Positions 42,042-51,473 are shown, counted from the first letter of the stretch. The stretch: DNA of 64,000 nucleotides from Trebonia sp963811335 (GCA_963811335.1 CAWERB010000027.1:1-64000); one strand, 5' to 3'. The notes: generated by a model from the letters alone, not told the origin. A program made the numbers and translations.

Positions 42042-43226
42042 CTAGGCCGGCTGAGACCTGAGGAACTTGCCGAAGTGAGGAACGGTGAAGGCGATAAGTC
42101 CGCGTTCCGAGCTGTAGATCAGGCCCTTCTTGATCAAGCCATCCCTCGCCGGCGACAGGCTTGACGGCTTGCGGCTGAGCTCGTCGGCGACGGCCGACGT
42201 CGGCACCGGCTCGTCGCCGATCGCGGCCATCGCGCGCATGTACTCGCGCTCCGCCGGGGTGGCGCGCTCGTACCGCGAGCCGAAGAAGCCGACGGCAAGC
42301 TCGGCCTCGGCCTCGGGGGCGGCGACGGCCACGTCGGCGGCGCCGATGGGGCTCGCGGCGGCGACGTCCCAGGTCACCTTGCCGTAGGCCTGCACGAAGT
42401 ACGGGTAACCGTCGGCGGCCTGGTAGAGCGCGTCCAGGGCATCCTGCTTGAAGAGCACGTCCTCGCGCTCCGCGGGCGCGATGAGTGCCTGGTCCGCCGC
42501 GTCCCGGTCGAGCCGGTCGATTCTGGCGTAGCGAAACAGCCGTTCTGAGTAACTCTTGCTCGCCGACAGCACCGAGGGCAGGTGCGGCAGGCCGGCGCCC
42601 ACCACGATGAGCGGGCCGCCGACCTGGGAGAGCTCATGGCAGGCGGCGCACAGCGCGGACACGTCGGGCGCGGGCACGTCCTGCATCTCGTCGATGAACA
42701 AGGCGATGCCGACCCCCAGGTCGGCCGCGACCGAGGCGGCGTCGGTGAACAGCTCGGTCAGGTCGACCTCCAGGTCGCCCGAGTCGGCCCGGCCGCGGGC
42801 GGTCGGCACGTCGATGCCGAACTGGGCGCTGACCGTAGATCCCTTGGGCGCCGTGGGGTCACGCAGCGCGAACGCCTTGAGTACGCCGAGGAAGTCGTCG
42901 ATCCGGTCCGGCGCGCGGTGCCGCGGCGCGAGCTCGCGGACCGCCATGTGCAGCGCGCTCGCGACCGGGCGGCGGATGGACTGGTCCGGCCGCGCCTCGA
43001 GCTTGCCCGTTCCCCACAGGCGTTGCAGCGCCATCGACCGGAACGTGTTGAGTAGCACGGTCTTACCGACACCGCGCAGCCCGGTGAGCACCATGGAGCG
43101 CTCCGGCCTCGCCCTGGCCACTCGTTCGAGAACGACCTCGAACTGGCCGATCTCCCGGTCGCGCCCGGTGAGTTCCGGCGGCCGCTGCCCGGCACCGGGC
43201 GCGTAGGGGTTGCGTACGGGGTCCAC
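42042..43226 (-). CDS. AAA+ ATPase with C-terminal winged helix
   Basis: 394 residues. RNAYAP-like start, then PELTGRDREIGQFEVVLERV, Walker A VLTGLRGVGKTVLLNTF (about 45-55) and Walker B GIALFIDEMQDVPAPD, with sensor-like VVGAGLPHL. The C-terminal 80 residues form a winged helix (TPAEREYMRAMAAIGDEPVP, SAVADELSRKPSSLSPARDG). This is the Orc1/Cdc6- or STAND-like family of small actinobacterial ATPases whose role is unknown. Convergent with the MauE gene, 114 bp apart. Confidence 0.82.
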   Translation of the reverse strand: MDPVRNPYAPGAGQRPPELTGRDREIGQFEVVLERVARARPERSMVLTGLRGVGKTVLLNTFRSMALQRLWGTGKLEARPDQSIRRPVASALHMAVRELAPRHRAPDRIDDFLGVLKAFALRDPTAPKGSTVSAQFGIDVPTARGRADSGDLEVDLTELFTDAASVAADLGVGIALFIDEMQDVPAPDVSALCAACHELSQVGGPLIVVGAGLPHLPSVLSASKSYSERLFRYARIDRLDRDAADQALIAPAEREDVLFKQDALDALYQAADGYPYFVQAYGKVTWDVAAASPIGAADVAVAAPEAEAELAVGFFGSRYERATPAEREYMRAMAAIGDEPVPTSAVADELSRKPSSLSPARDGLIKKGLIYSSERGLIAFTVPHFGKFLRSQPA

Positions 43227-43339
43227 GATCGGACTCTATGACGCCGTCTAGCGAGATCCGTAGATTTCCGTAGAGAGCGCTACCGGCGTGTCGCGCCGCA
43301 CGGCCAACCGGGCAGCGCGAGGCTGTGCACGGGGCCTGG

Positions 43340-43543
43340 CTAGTTGTTCCGGCCGAGAAAGCGCTTATGCGCGTCGGCCAGCTTGAGGTAAGCGCGGGCC
43401 GCGATCTCGGCCCGGCGGGCGGCGTACTCGTGCGGCGCCACTTCGAACCGGGTGAGCCCGACTTGCACAGCCGCGAGCTCAGACTCGTACTCGTCCTCGA
43501 TCGCCAGGGCGTCGTCGACGTACTGGCTGTCAGCCTTGCTCAT
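43340..43543 (-). CDS. Conserved small hypothetical protein
   Basis: 67 residues from ATG 43543 (the open frame extends to 43639). Acidic/basic helical protein MSKADSQYVDDALAIEDEYE then VAPHEYAARRAEIAARAYLK and ADAHKRFLGRNN. No known family. It lies on the same strand as the AAA+ gene, but upstream of it with a 113-bp gap. Confidence 0.55.
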   Translation of the reverse strand: MSKADSQYVDDALAIEDEYESELAAVQVGLTRFEVAPHEYAARRAEIAARAYLKLADAHKRFLGRNN

Positions 43544-43715
43544 GTTGACGGTCAACGCTGTTTGCCTTTCATCCTGCACCCCCGGCATGACAGTCAACCG
43601 TATTGCGGTTCGTTGGCGGGCTAACCTGCGCGAACTCATTCTTCACAACAGGAACACCCATGACTGGAAACCCCACGGGGTCATCAACGTAGCCGGACGT
43701 TAAGTGTGATCTGGG

Positions 43716-44759
43716 TCACATCACGGGCTGATCGCGTAACTCAGACGGGTGCGCGCCCTGGTTGATCCGGGCGAGGTAGGCGTTGTAGGCCGCGAGCTGA
43801 TCGTCGTCCGCGTCGACGTCGACCACCCGGCCGGTTCCCCTGGCGACGCCGCCCCGCGCCGGGTCTCCCGCGGTCCCCGCGGGCCCGGCCTCGGTGATCC
43901 GCTCCGCCAGGGACGACCGGCGCGCCGCCTCGAGCCAGCCCATGCCCGCCGTCGGGCGCGTCTCCCTGGTCCACGCGAAGAACGTCACCATGATCACCGC
44001 GAACATGATGGCCGCGCCGCCGATCCACATCACCGCGCCGCCTTCGTGCAGGTCACTCACCGCGGACGGGCCCCACGAGCGCGGCGCAAGCGGCGCGAAC
44101 GGGTCGACTTGGTAGGTGCCGAGCACCACGCCGGTGAACGCGTCCACCGGCATCGCGACGAACAGCAAGAACAACCGCAGGGGGTAGGACACCTTCCACC
44201 TGATGGGCTCCTTGCCGATCAGCGGCAGGAAGTAGAGGTAGCCAACGACGAGGTAGAGGACGTGCTCCGCCTGGTGAACCGCGTCGTGCTCCGTGACCAG
44301 GTTCATGAAGTTGGTCAGGTGCGTGCCGACGATGGTGGCCGCGTAGGCGACGACGACGAAGGCAGGCCAGGTCACCCACTGCACCGGACGTGACCTGATC
44401 AGCCTCTTGACCCCGGTGTGCAGCGGGTTCCTGCTCGCATGCAGCAGCAGGGTCACCGGCTGGCCTGCGACGAGCAGCGGTGGCGCGATCATGATCAGCA
44501 TCAGGTGCTGGATCATGTGGTCCCAGAACAGCGTGTCGTCGTACGTGCCGATCCCGCTCTGCGTGGCCAGGTCGATGACGAGCAGGCCGAGCAGGAACGG
44601 GATCGTCCGGCGCAGCGGCCAGGGGCGCCGCGGATGCCGTCGCCTGACCCGGATCACGCCCCACAGGTAAGCGATCGCAAGGAGCGCGGTAAACGCCGTG
44701 ACGATCGGGGCGAACTGCCAGTTGGTGGCGGCTTCGCCCCAGCTGAACGGCGGCAGCAT
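43716..44759 (-). CDS. CtaG-like cytochrome c oxidase assembly protein
   Basis: 347 residues with seven predicted membrane helices of the caa3-type CtaG family (DUF1404): LFWDHMIQHLMLIMIAPPLL with the conserved histidines, PVTLLLHASRNP, VVGYLYFLPLIGKEPIRWKV and LLFVAMPVDAFTGVVLGTYQ. Thought to help insert copper into the aa3 oxidase; no copper chaperone is adjacent. The C-terminal 90 residues after the last helix are hydrophilic. The DoxX/cytochrome genes are not in the window. Confidence 0.88.
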   Translation of the reverse strand: MLPPFSWGEAATNWQFAPIVTAFTALLAIAYLWGVIRVRRRHPRRPWPLRRTIPFLLGLLVIDLATQSGIGTYDDTLFWDHMIQHLMLIMIAPPLLVAGQPVTLLLHASRNPLHTGVKRLIRSRPVQWVTWPAFVVVAYAATIVGTHLTNFMNLVTEHDAVHQAEHVLYLVVGYLYFLPLIGKEPIRWKVSYPLRLFLLFVAMPVDAFTGVVLGTYQVDPFAPLAPRSWGPSAVSDLHEGGAVMWIGGAAIMFAVIMVTFFAWTRETRPTAGMGWLEAARRSSLAERITEAGPAGTAGDPARGGVARGTGRVVDVDADDDQLAAYNAYLARINQGAHPSELRDQPVM

Positions 44760-44842
44760 GGCGCCTCCTCCCTCGACCAGAGACTACCCCGCTCCTACGC
44801 GCTGTCGTAATCGGCTGGCGCGCGGCGGAGACCGCGGGGGAG

Positions 44843-45043
44843 TCAGGTACTTGAGGGCACCGGCCAGTTGCAGGTGATCTGCGGATTGACGCCGAGGTAG
44901 TTGAGCGGCCCGGTGACCATTGTCGCGGCGATGGTGGCTCCCGCGCTGCAGGTCGCGGGCACGTTGCCGAAATAGCCGCGCTGGCCCGCGGCCGCGGCGC
45001 CGATGATTAGCCAGACGAAGAGGATCACTGTCCTTCTTGACAT
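44843..45043 (-). CDS. Small membrane-anchored conserved protein
   Basis: 66 residues from ATG 45043 with GGAGGGG upstream. An N-terminal membrane helix (TVILFVWLIIGAAAAGQRGY) is followed by a short extracytoplasmic part with two cysteines (VPATCSAGATIAATMVTGPL, VNPQITCNWPVPSST), which could form a disulfide. A recurring actinobacterial small protein of unknown function. Confidence 0.7.
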   Translation of the reverse strand: MSRRTVILFVWLIIGAAAAGQRGYFGNVPATCSAGATIAATMVTGPLNYLGVNPQITCNWPVPSST

Positions 45044-45156
45044 GTCCCCTCCGGCTCCTCTCGGGAATGACACATCGTGCCTAGGCTGGATAATAGCGGC
45101 CTGACGCCCACAAGCGGCATATTGGGCCCGTCGCCGCGCCGGGAAGCGAGCCCGAG

Positions 45157-46029
45157 CTAAGCTAGTGGCTCGGCCGCGGCGGCCGCCAGCCGCATGTTCG
45201 AGGCGGCGACCTGCACCGGGTCGATCTCGAAACCCACGTAGGAGCAGCCGAGCGAGACGGCGGCGAGTCCCGAGGTGCCGCTGCCGGAGAAAGGGTCGAG
45301 GACTACGACGTCGGCGCCGCGCCGTCCCAGGGCGGTAATGCATCGCCGCGGCAGCTCGAGCGGGAAGCGCGAGTAGTGGGCAGGCCCGGTCATCCGCTCA
45401 TTTGAGAACTCCCAGACGCTCCTCACCGGCGGGTCGGTCAGGAAGGCGTGCTTCTCCGTCCTGGCGAACAGGAAGACCGACTCGTGGGCCCGGTGCGGCC
45501 GACGGCAGCGTCCCTCGGGCAGGGGATTCTTCTTCCGCCAGATGACCTCGCCGCGGAACAGCCAGCCGTCGTCGCACATGCCGATGACCACGCGGTACGG
45601 CAGCGCGAGCAGGTTGCCGTAGCTCAGCCACGGCGCCTCCGCCCGTACGTATGCCTTGCGCCTTGCCCGCGGCTTGACGTACGCCGAGTTGCTGCCGTCA
45701 AGCCCGGTCCTGCCTGGCCCGAGCGAGCTGTAATCTCGGTCGCCCGGCCGCCAGTTCACGGGCGTGTTATAGGCGTCGCCGATGTTGAGCCAGACAATGC
45801 CGTCGCGCTTCACCTTGGGCTTGAGTACCCGGAATATCTCTACCAGGCGCTTGACGTACTCCCTCGGGTCCTCCTCGGCTCCCATGCCCGCGGACGTCCG
45901 CTGTCCCCAGTAAGGCGGCGAAGTGACGAGGACGTCGACGCTTTCGTCAGGCAGGTCGGCGCCAAGCTCCACACAGCTCCCGTGGGCGACCCGATTAATC
46001 AGATAGGGGCCAAGCTTGTTCGGACCCAT
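45157..46029 (-). CDS. Orphan site-specific DNA methyltransferase (N4/N6 amino type)
   Basis: 290 residues from ATG 46029, with GGAGGG directly upstream; the longer ORF to 46248 is rejected. The catalytic motif IV (VDVLVTSPPYWGQRTSAG) comes before the SAM-binding motif I (VVLDPFSGSGTSGLAAVSLG), the beta-class order used by amino-methyltransferases making m4C or m6A. Other blocks: DGIVWLNIGDAYNT and RGEVIWRKKNPLP. No restriction endonuclease, specificity subunit or Vsr gene is near, so it is a solitary methylase, perhaps regulatory or protective. The recognition sequence cannot be read from the protein. Confidence 0.88.
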   Translation of the reverse strand: MGPNKLGPYLINRVAHGSCVELGADLPDESVDVLVTSPPYWGQRTSAGMGAEEDPREYVKRLVEIFRVLKPKVKRDGIVWLNIGDAYNTPVNWRPGDRDYSSLGPGRTGLDGSNSAYVKPRARRKAYVRAEAPWLSYGNLLALPYRVVIGMCDDGWLFRGEVIWRKKNPLPEGRCRRPHRAHESVFLFARTEKHAFLTDPPVRSVWEFSNERMTGPAHYSRFPLELPRRCITALGRRGADVVVLDPFSGSGTSGLAAVSLGCSYVGFEIDPVQVAASNMRLAAAAAEPLA

Positions 46030-46842
46030 CAGCCCTCCGCGGACGCGATAACCCGAGTGGTGCCTCACTCTAGTTAACTCTCTTCCGCCTGCCCGTCGAC
46101 TCTGGAATTGACAGGCCGGGAACATCAGGATGAACCGGGCCAGGTGGCCGGGAGGAGACGGGCACGCCATCGTGGACCACAATGAACGCGCAGCGGCGCG
46201 GGCCTGCGAACCGCGTGGCCGCCTAGCCGCCGCCCGTCTCAAGGCCATCCGCGAGCCACGTGCCCCACCCGGCCGCTACACAAGGCTACGTTTTCCTCAT
46301 CAGCAGCTATATGCCACATGCGTAACGCATGACCCTGAAGGGCTGTGGTGTCGTGAAGTGTGACTAGCGCCATAGGCGGACATGCAATGCCTACATGCGC
46401 CGCCGAACCTGCCAGTCGCCACCACCGCGAAATCGCGACGAACCCAGGCAGGCAACAACGACAGGACACCTAGCCATCACCGGACGCCGCCCGGCACCCA
46501 GCGACCCAGCCATCCGGCCCCAGTCCGCCCGCCGCGCACCGAACCCCGCGCTGACCAGCCCGGGCGGGCGATTCCATTTCTCCACTGCACTCCACCAGGC
46601 TCTGTCGCACCAAGAACGAGCCTTTCGATCTCAGTGCCGAGAGTTAGGCATCTATATGCTGTCAAACTCTCGGCACTAACGAAAAATAGCCGGGAACCGC
46701 ACGGATTCGCGCGATCCACACGCGCGAGGCGGCCTCAACACATATGGCGCTATAGACCATTCATGATAATGAAACCGCCGAGTGCGGACGGAAAGATCGG
46801 GTGCCTGCCCGGGATTTCCCGTTGATAACTGATCGAAGATGG
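46030..46842. other. 813-bp intergenic region
   Basis: No gene supported. It contains the 13-bp inverted repeat at 46633-46677 and a relatively A/T-rich stretch at 46660-46830. Open frames on both strands lack start sites, domains or codon bias. Confidence 0.5.
46633..46677. repeat. 13-bp perfect inverted repeat
   Basis: AGTGCCGAGAGTT and its exact complement surround a 19-nt A/T-rich spacer. No adjacent T-run. Possible operator, att-like site or IS end scar. Confidence 0.75.
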
Positions 46843-46931
46843 CGGAGGGCGTGGGATTCGAACCCACGAGCAGGGTCACCCCTACTAGCAATTTTCAAGA
46901 CTGCCGCCATCGGCCACTAGGCGAGCCCTCC
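46843..46931 (-). tRNA. tRNA-Ser(TGA)
   Basis: Class II tRNA on the minus strand. The acceptor GGAGGGC pairs with GCCCTCC and the discriminator is G. The anticodon loop CTTGAAA gives TGA; long variable arm; T-arm GTGGGTTCGAATCCCAC. Confidence 0.95.
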
Positions 46932-47044
46932 TGTGTACGACAAACCTTACGCGAGCGGCAGGGCGGCCGGCGCACGTGGAGGTGAATGGCGAGGGCCGAG
47001 CCGGAACCAGTCAGGCGCGAACGGAGGGCTGAGCCCTGGCGGGG

Positions 47045-48788
47045 CTAGGAGCGGAAGGCGAAGCCATCGGCTACCAGGGCGGCGAGGCATAGGTAGGCGT
47101 CGGCGGTCTCGGTGTCGAGGTACTCAAGGCGGAACTCGGCACCCTCTTCAAGGTGCGGGTCATAGGGGACGCGGACCACGGCCCGGCAGCGCGCCGCGAA
47201 GTGCTGCTCAAGGCGGTCGAGGTCGACCATGGACTTGCCCTTTCGGCGCACGGCGGAAAGCACGACCACGGCGTCGCTGACCAGATCGCCGTGGCCGTGG
47301 GCGTCAAGCCAGTCAAGCGTCGCGCTCGCGCTGCGCGCGCCGTCCACGGACGGGGAACTGACCAGCACGATCTGGTCGGCGAGCTCAAGGATGCCCGCCA
47401 TGGCCGAGTTCAGCAGTCCGGTACCGCAGTCGGTGATGCAGATCGAGTAGTAGTGCTCGAGGACGCTGGCCACCGCGCGGTAGTCGTCGGCGCTGAACGC
47501 CACGGAGGCACCGGGGTCGCGGTCGGACGCCAGGATCTCCAGCCTGCTCGGCGCCTGGGAGGTGAAGGCGCGGACGTCGGCGTACCTGCCCACCAGGGCA
47601 CGCCTGTTGAGCAGGTCGCGGATGGTCGCCGCGGTCTCAAGCCGGACCTTGTCCGAGAGGGTGCCCCGGTCCGGGTTGCCGTCCACCGCGATGACCCGGT
47701 CGCCGCGCAGCGAGGCCAGGGTCGCGCCGAGGCCGACGGTCGCCGTGGTCTTGCCGACGCCGCCCTTGAGGCTGAGCACGGCGACCCGGTAGTGACCGCC
47801 GGCCACCGGAGTCCTGATCCGGCTGACAAGGTCGCGGCGCCGCATGTTCGCGGACGACTCGCCGACGCGGACGTGCCCTCCGGTGGCGCGGTACACCGCC
47901 TGCCGCCAGCCGCCGTCCGGTGCCCCCCGCCTGCCGGGCAGCAGCAGTTCGGACGTGAGTTCCTCCGAGGTGGGCCGCTGCGCGGGTCCCGCTGCCCAGG
48001 CCGCGGCGGCGGGCGAGGCGGCGGCGGGGCGCCCGGCCGTCGCTTGCGCGGGTAGTGACGGCGGCGCGGCCATTTCTTCTCCGGCGGCCTCGTGGTCCGC
48101 GGCGGCGCGCACTTTTGACCACGGGACCGACGGGCCGTGCAGCGGCGGCGCGGCGGCAGGTTCGCGCGGCGGCGCGTACGGGTCGGCCGACCAGACCTGT
48201 TTCGGTACCTCGGCGGCCTGACGGGGCGGGGGGAGATGCGGCGGCTGAGCGGGCTGTGGCGATTCAACGGGCTGTGGCAACTCTGCGGGCTGTGGCCATT
48301 CGGAGTGCTGCGGCGAGGGGAAGTGCTGGAAGGACGGCCGTGGAGGCGGCCCGGGAGGGAGCGGCCAGGACCGCGCGCCCGGCCCGTCCGCCGGCCTGTC
48401 CGCCCGCCCGGGTGGTTCCGGCAGCCAGGGCGGTTCCGGCGGCCCGAGTGATTCCGGCGGCCCGAGTGATTCCGGCGGCACAAACGGTTCCGCAAGCCCG
48501 GACGGTTCCGCAAGCCCGGACGGTTCCGGCGCCGCGGAGGGCTGTGCGGCCGACTGCGTCACCGGCGGCGCGGGCGGCGCGGGTGCCGCCCGGGTGCTCG
48601 CCCGCTGAGGTCGGCATCTCGGGGTAGCCGGGTTCAGGGAATGCCTGTGAGTCCGGCAGTTGCTCCATGACCGGGAGGTCCGGCAGCATGTCGTCAAGCC
48701 CGCCAAGGATAACGGGCGCGAACGGGTAGAGCTCTGTGGTCGGTAGTGCCTCGGACTTCGCTAGATCGTCATGCTCGTTCGGTGTCAT
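47045..48788 (-). CDS. MinD/ParA-like ATPase with disordered N-terminus, frameshifted
   Basis: The conserved C-terminal 280 residues are a deviant Walker A ATPase: VAVLSLKGGVGKTTATVGLG, VIAVDGNPDRGTLSDKVRLE, TDCGTGLLNSAMAGIL, QIVLVSSPSVDGARSASATL. The best N-terminus is in another frame (ATG 48788, MTPNEHDDLAKSEALPTTEL then YPFAPVILGGLDDML, to about 48600), so one base is inserted or lost in the Pro/Ala-rich region. Residues 60-260 are Pro/Ser-rich with short repeats (ESLGPPESLGPPEPPW). This matches EspI-like and other MinD-related actinobacterial ATPases tied to type VII secretion or cell-pole positioning; no secretion genes are visible here. Length about 580 residues if repaired. Confidence 0.75.
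48429..48530. repeat. Tandem 18-bp repeats in the MinD-like gene
   Basis: Two runs of 18-bp units on the plus strand (CGGCCCGAGTGATTCCGG and the following CAAGCCCGGACGGTTCCG type) encode the repeated Pro-rich segments (GPPESL, LAEPSG) of the disordered N-terminus. Confidence 0.7.
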
Positions 48789-48956
48789 GGGCTGCCCCCA
48801 CTAGCCACCTGTTGTCTCTTGCCGTGCTCATGACGGCACACCGCCGCGGGCGCGCCCGCGGGCTCATCGCGATATCGTCAGCTCATCGCACAGTTCACCC
48901 CGACCCGGTGACCAGACCAGACCCTGTTACTGGACTTCCCGCGCGAGGAGGCCTCT

Positions 48957-49937
48957 ATGCACGCCGTTGTCATCACTAAGCCGGGCGGCCCGGAAGTCCT
49001 GCGGTGGACCGAGGTGCCCGACCCGGTGCCCGGGCCCGGCGAGGTGGTCATCGACGTGGCCGCGTCCGCGGTCAACCGGGCCGACATGATGCAGCGCCAG
49101 GGGGCCTACCCGCCGCCCGCCGGGGCGCCGCCCTACCCGGGCCTCGAGTGCTCAGGCACCATCGCGGCCCTCGGCGACGGCGTGGCCGGCTGGCGGCGCG
49201 GCGACCAGGTGTGCGCGCTGCTCGCCGGCGGCGGCTACGCCGAGAAGGTCGCGGTCCCGGTCGGCCAGCTGCTGCCGCTTCCGCAGGCCACCAGGCTTAT
49301 CAAGGCCGCCGCGCTGCCCGAGACTATCTGCACGGTGTACTCCAACGTCTTCCAGATCGCGCGGCTCGCGAAGGGCGAGACGCTGCTCGTCCACGGCGGG
49401 GGCAGCGGCATCGGCACCACGGCGATCCAGCTCGCCAAGCACTTCGGCGCCACCGTGGCGGTGACCGCCGGGAGCCGGGAAAAGCTAGACGCGTGCGCGA
49501 AGCTCGGCGCGGACATCATGATCAACTACCGCGAGGAGGACTTCGCGGAGAGGCTGATGGAAGCCACCGGCGGCCACGGGGCGGACGTGATCCTTGACAT
49601 CATCGGCGCCGGCTACCTGAGCAAGAACATCGCGGCGCTCGCGCCGGACGGAAGGATCGCTAACATCGGGCTGCAGCAGGGCCGCAAGGCCGAACTTGAC
49701 CTGAGCGCGCTGATGACCAAGCGAGGCACGATCACGTCCACCACGCTCCGGGCGCGCCCCGCGGAGCAGAAGGCGGCCATCGTGGCCGCCGTGGCCGCCA
49801 ATGTCTGGCCGCTCGTCGACACGGGCGTGATCCGTCCCGTCATCCACTGTGAGCTGCCCATGTCACAGGCTGAGGAGGCGCACCGGATCATGACCGCGTC
49901 CAGCCACACGGGCAAGATCCTCTTGCGCACCGACTAG
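48957..49937 (+). CDS. NAD(P)H quinone oxidoreductase, zinc-free MDR family
   Basis: 326 residues, AGGAGG upstream of ATG 48957. The MDR fold lacks the catalytic zinc residues: MHAVVITKPGGPEVLRWTEV, VNRADMMQRQGAYPPPAGAP, then the Rossmann motif LLVHGGGSGIGTTAIQLAKH and DVILDIIGAGYLSKNIAALA. It resembles PIG3/quinone oxidoreductases (QOR). Followed 26 bp later by bpa on the same strand. In Mycobacterium tuberculosis an oxidoreductase of this class (Rv3777) also lies close to bpa (Rv3780), so this linkage is old. Confidence 0.9.
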   Translation: MHAVVITKPGGPEVLRWTEVPDPVPGPGEVVIDVAASAVNRADMMQRQGAYPPPAGAPPYPGLECSGTIAALGDGVAGWRRGDQVCALLAGGGYAEKVAVPVGQLLPLPQATRLIKAAALPETICTVYSNVFQIARLAKGETLLVHGGGSGIGTTAIQLAKHFGATVAVTAGSREKLDACAKLGADIMINYREEDFAERLMEATGGHGADVILDIIGAGYLSKNIAALAPDGRIANIGLQQGRKAELDLSALMTKRGTITSTTLRARPAEQKAAIVAAVAANVWPLVDTGVIRPVIHCELPMSQAEEAHRIMTASSHTGKILLRTD

Positions 49938-49963
49938 CTGAGCGGACCCGATAGCGTGGGACC

Positions 49964-50506
49964 ATGAGCGACGAAATCAGCCAACAAGACCATGGCAGGC
50001 CCCAGGTCGTCGTCGTCGGGCCGGACGGCATGGCCATCGGGTCCGCCCAGGATGAGCTTGAGGACGGCCCAGCGGAGCGCTCGGTCACCGAGATGGTCGA
50101 GCAGCCGGCCAAGGTCATGCGGATCGGCTCGATGATCCGCCAGCTGCTCGAGGAGGTGAAGTCCGCGCCGCTCGACGAGCAGAGCCGCGCGCGCCTCAAG
50201 GCAATTCACCAGAACTCCATCAAGGAGCTCGAGGACGGGCTCGCCCCTGAGCTTGTTGAAGAGCTTGAGCGGCTGTCCCTGCCGTTCGGAGACGCGACGC
50301 CGAGCGAAGCGGAGCTCCGTGTCGCACAGGCGCAGCTGGTCGGCTGGCTGGAAGGGCTCTTCCACGGCATCCAGACCACGCTGTTCGCGCAGCAGATGGC
50401 GGCCCGGGCACAGCTTGAGCAGATGCGCCGCGCGCTGCCGCCTGGGCTCATGCCCCCACAGGAGCAGGAACAGCAGCCGCACAGCGGCTCGGGCCCCTAC
50501 CTTTGA
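49964..50506 (+). CDS. bpa: Bacterial proteasome activator
   Basis: 180 residues with the DUF2587 core: SVTEMVEQPAKVMRIGSMIR, QLLEEVKSAPLDEQSRARLK, SIKELEDGLAPELVEELERL, VGWLEGLFHGIQTTLFAQQM. It ends in the proteasome-docking C-terminus GPYL (mycobacterial Bpa ends GQYL), whose tyrosine opens the 20S gate without ATP. The four-helix ring-forming protein targets unfolded substrates. The pup/prcBA genes are not in the window. Confidence 0.95.
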   Translation: MSDEISQQDHGRPQVVVVGPDGMAIGSAQDELEDGPAERSVTEMVEQPAKVMRIGSMIRQLLEEVKSAPLDEQSRARLKAIHQNSIKELEDGLAPELVEELERLSLPFGDATPSEAELRVAQAQLVGWLEGLFHGIQTTLFAQQMAARAQLEQMRRALPPGLMPPQEQEQQPHSGSGPYL

Positions 50507-50546
50507 CTGCCTGACCTGTTCCCCAGGGACCCGATCATCGCGGGCT

Positions 50547-51473
50547 CTAGGTTCTCCCGTACCTGAGCCGCGCCAGCCATGCCGCCGCGTCGGCGAACTC
50601 CGGGTCAGACGTGCCGGGGCGGACCTGGGTCCGCCCCCCGTCGCTGCGCGGGTAGCTGCCGAGGAACCGGACCTCGACGCACACCCGGCGCACGCCCATC
50701 ATCGCCTCGCCGACGCGCGCGTCGTCGATATGCCCCTCGCAGTCGATGAAGAAGAAGTAGCTGCCGAGGCCGTCTCCCGTCGGCCGGGACTGGATCGTGG
50801 ACAGGTTGACGCCGCGGACCGCGAACTCGGTCAGGATCTCCATCAGCGCGCCGGCGTGGTCGTGGGCCAGGAACGCGGCGAGCGAGGTCCGGTCCGCCCC
50901 CGTCGGCGCCGGCAGCGAGCCAGGCGATGCCGCCTCGACGAAGCGGGTCATCGCGTTCGACCGGTCATGCACGTCCGGGGCGAGCACGGTGAGGCCGTAC
51001 CGGTCCGCGGCCGCCGCCGACGCCAGGGCGGCGTCCAGGTCTCCCTCGCCGACCCGGCGGGCGGCCTCGGCGTTGGACGGGAACGGCAGCCACTCGCGGC
51101 CCGGCAGGCTGGCCGCCAGCCACCGCCGGCACTGTCCCTCCGCCTGCGGGTGACCGCCCACCGTCTTCACGTCGGCGAGGGTGGTACCGTCCCGCGCGAG
51201 CAGCGCGAACTCGATGGGCAGCCGCGTCTCCGCCCGGATGAGCAGGTCCCCGCCGCCCGCCAGGTCATCGACCGTCGCGGTGACAATGCCCTCGACTGAG
51301 GACTCAATGGGGACTACCGCCCGGTCGGCCGTGCCGTCACGCACGGCGGCCAGGGTCGCGCCGACCGACGGGCAGGGCACCAGCTGGACGTCGCCGTCGG
51401 TCCGCGATCGGGCCAGCGCCGCGACGGCGCTCTCAGTAAACGTCCCCTCGGGGCCAAGGTAGGCATAGCGCAT
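50547..51473 (-). CDS. pheA: Prephenate dehydratase
   Basis: 308 residues from ATG 51473. MRYAYLGPEGTFTESAVAAL, VVPIESSVEGIVTATVDDLA and GGHPQAEGQCRRWLAASLPG form the catalytic domain with its Thr-Arg-Phe motif (NAMTRFVEA). The C-terminal ACT domain (VNLSTIQSRPTGDGLGSYFF) binds phenylalanine for feedback inhibition. It makes phenylpyruvate from prephenate. Last gene of a leftward unit with DUF4446 and the GT2 gene; the 85-bp gap upstream may hold its own start signals. Confidence 0.95.
   Translation of the reverse strand: MRYAYLGPEGTFTESAVAALARSRTDGDVQLVPCPSVGATLAAVRDGTADRAVVPIESSVEGIVTATVDDLAGGGDLLIRAETRLPIEFALLARDGTTLADVKTVGGHPQAEGQCRRWLAASLPGREWLPFPSNAEAARRVGEGDLDAALASAAAADRYGLTVLAPDVHDRSNAMTRFVEAASPGSLPAPTGADRTSLAAFLAHDHAGALMEILTEFAVRGVNLSTIQSRPTGDGLGSYFFFIDCEGHIDDARVGEAMMGVRRVCVEVRFLGSYPRSDGGRTQVRPGTSDPEFADAAAWLARLRYGRT

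Noticed and set aside
46130..46363. 77-codon rightward ORF upstream of the methyltransferase
   Set aside because: No ribosome-binding site, Arg/Ala-rich with no domain; not supported as a gene.
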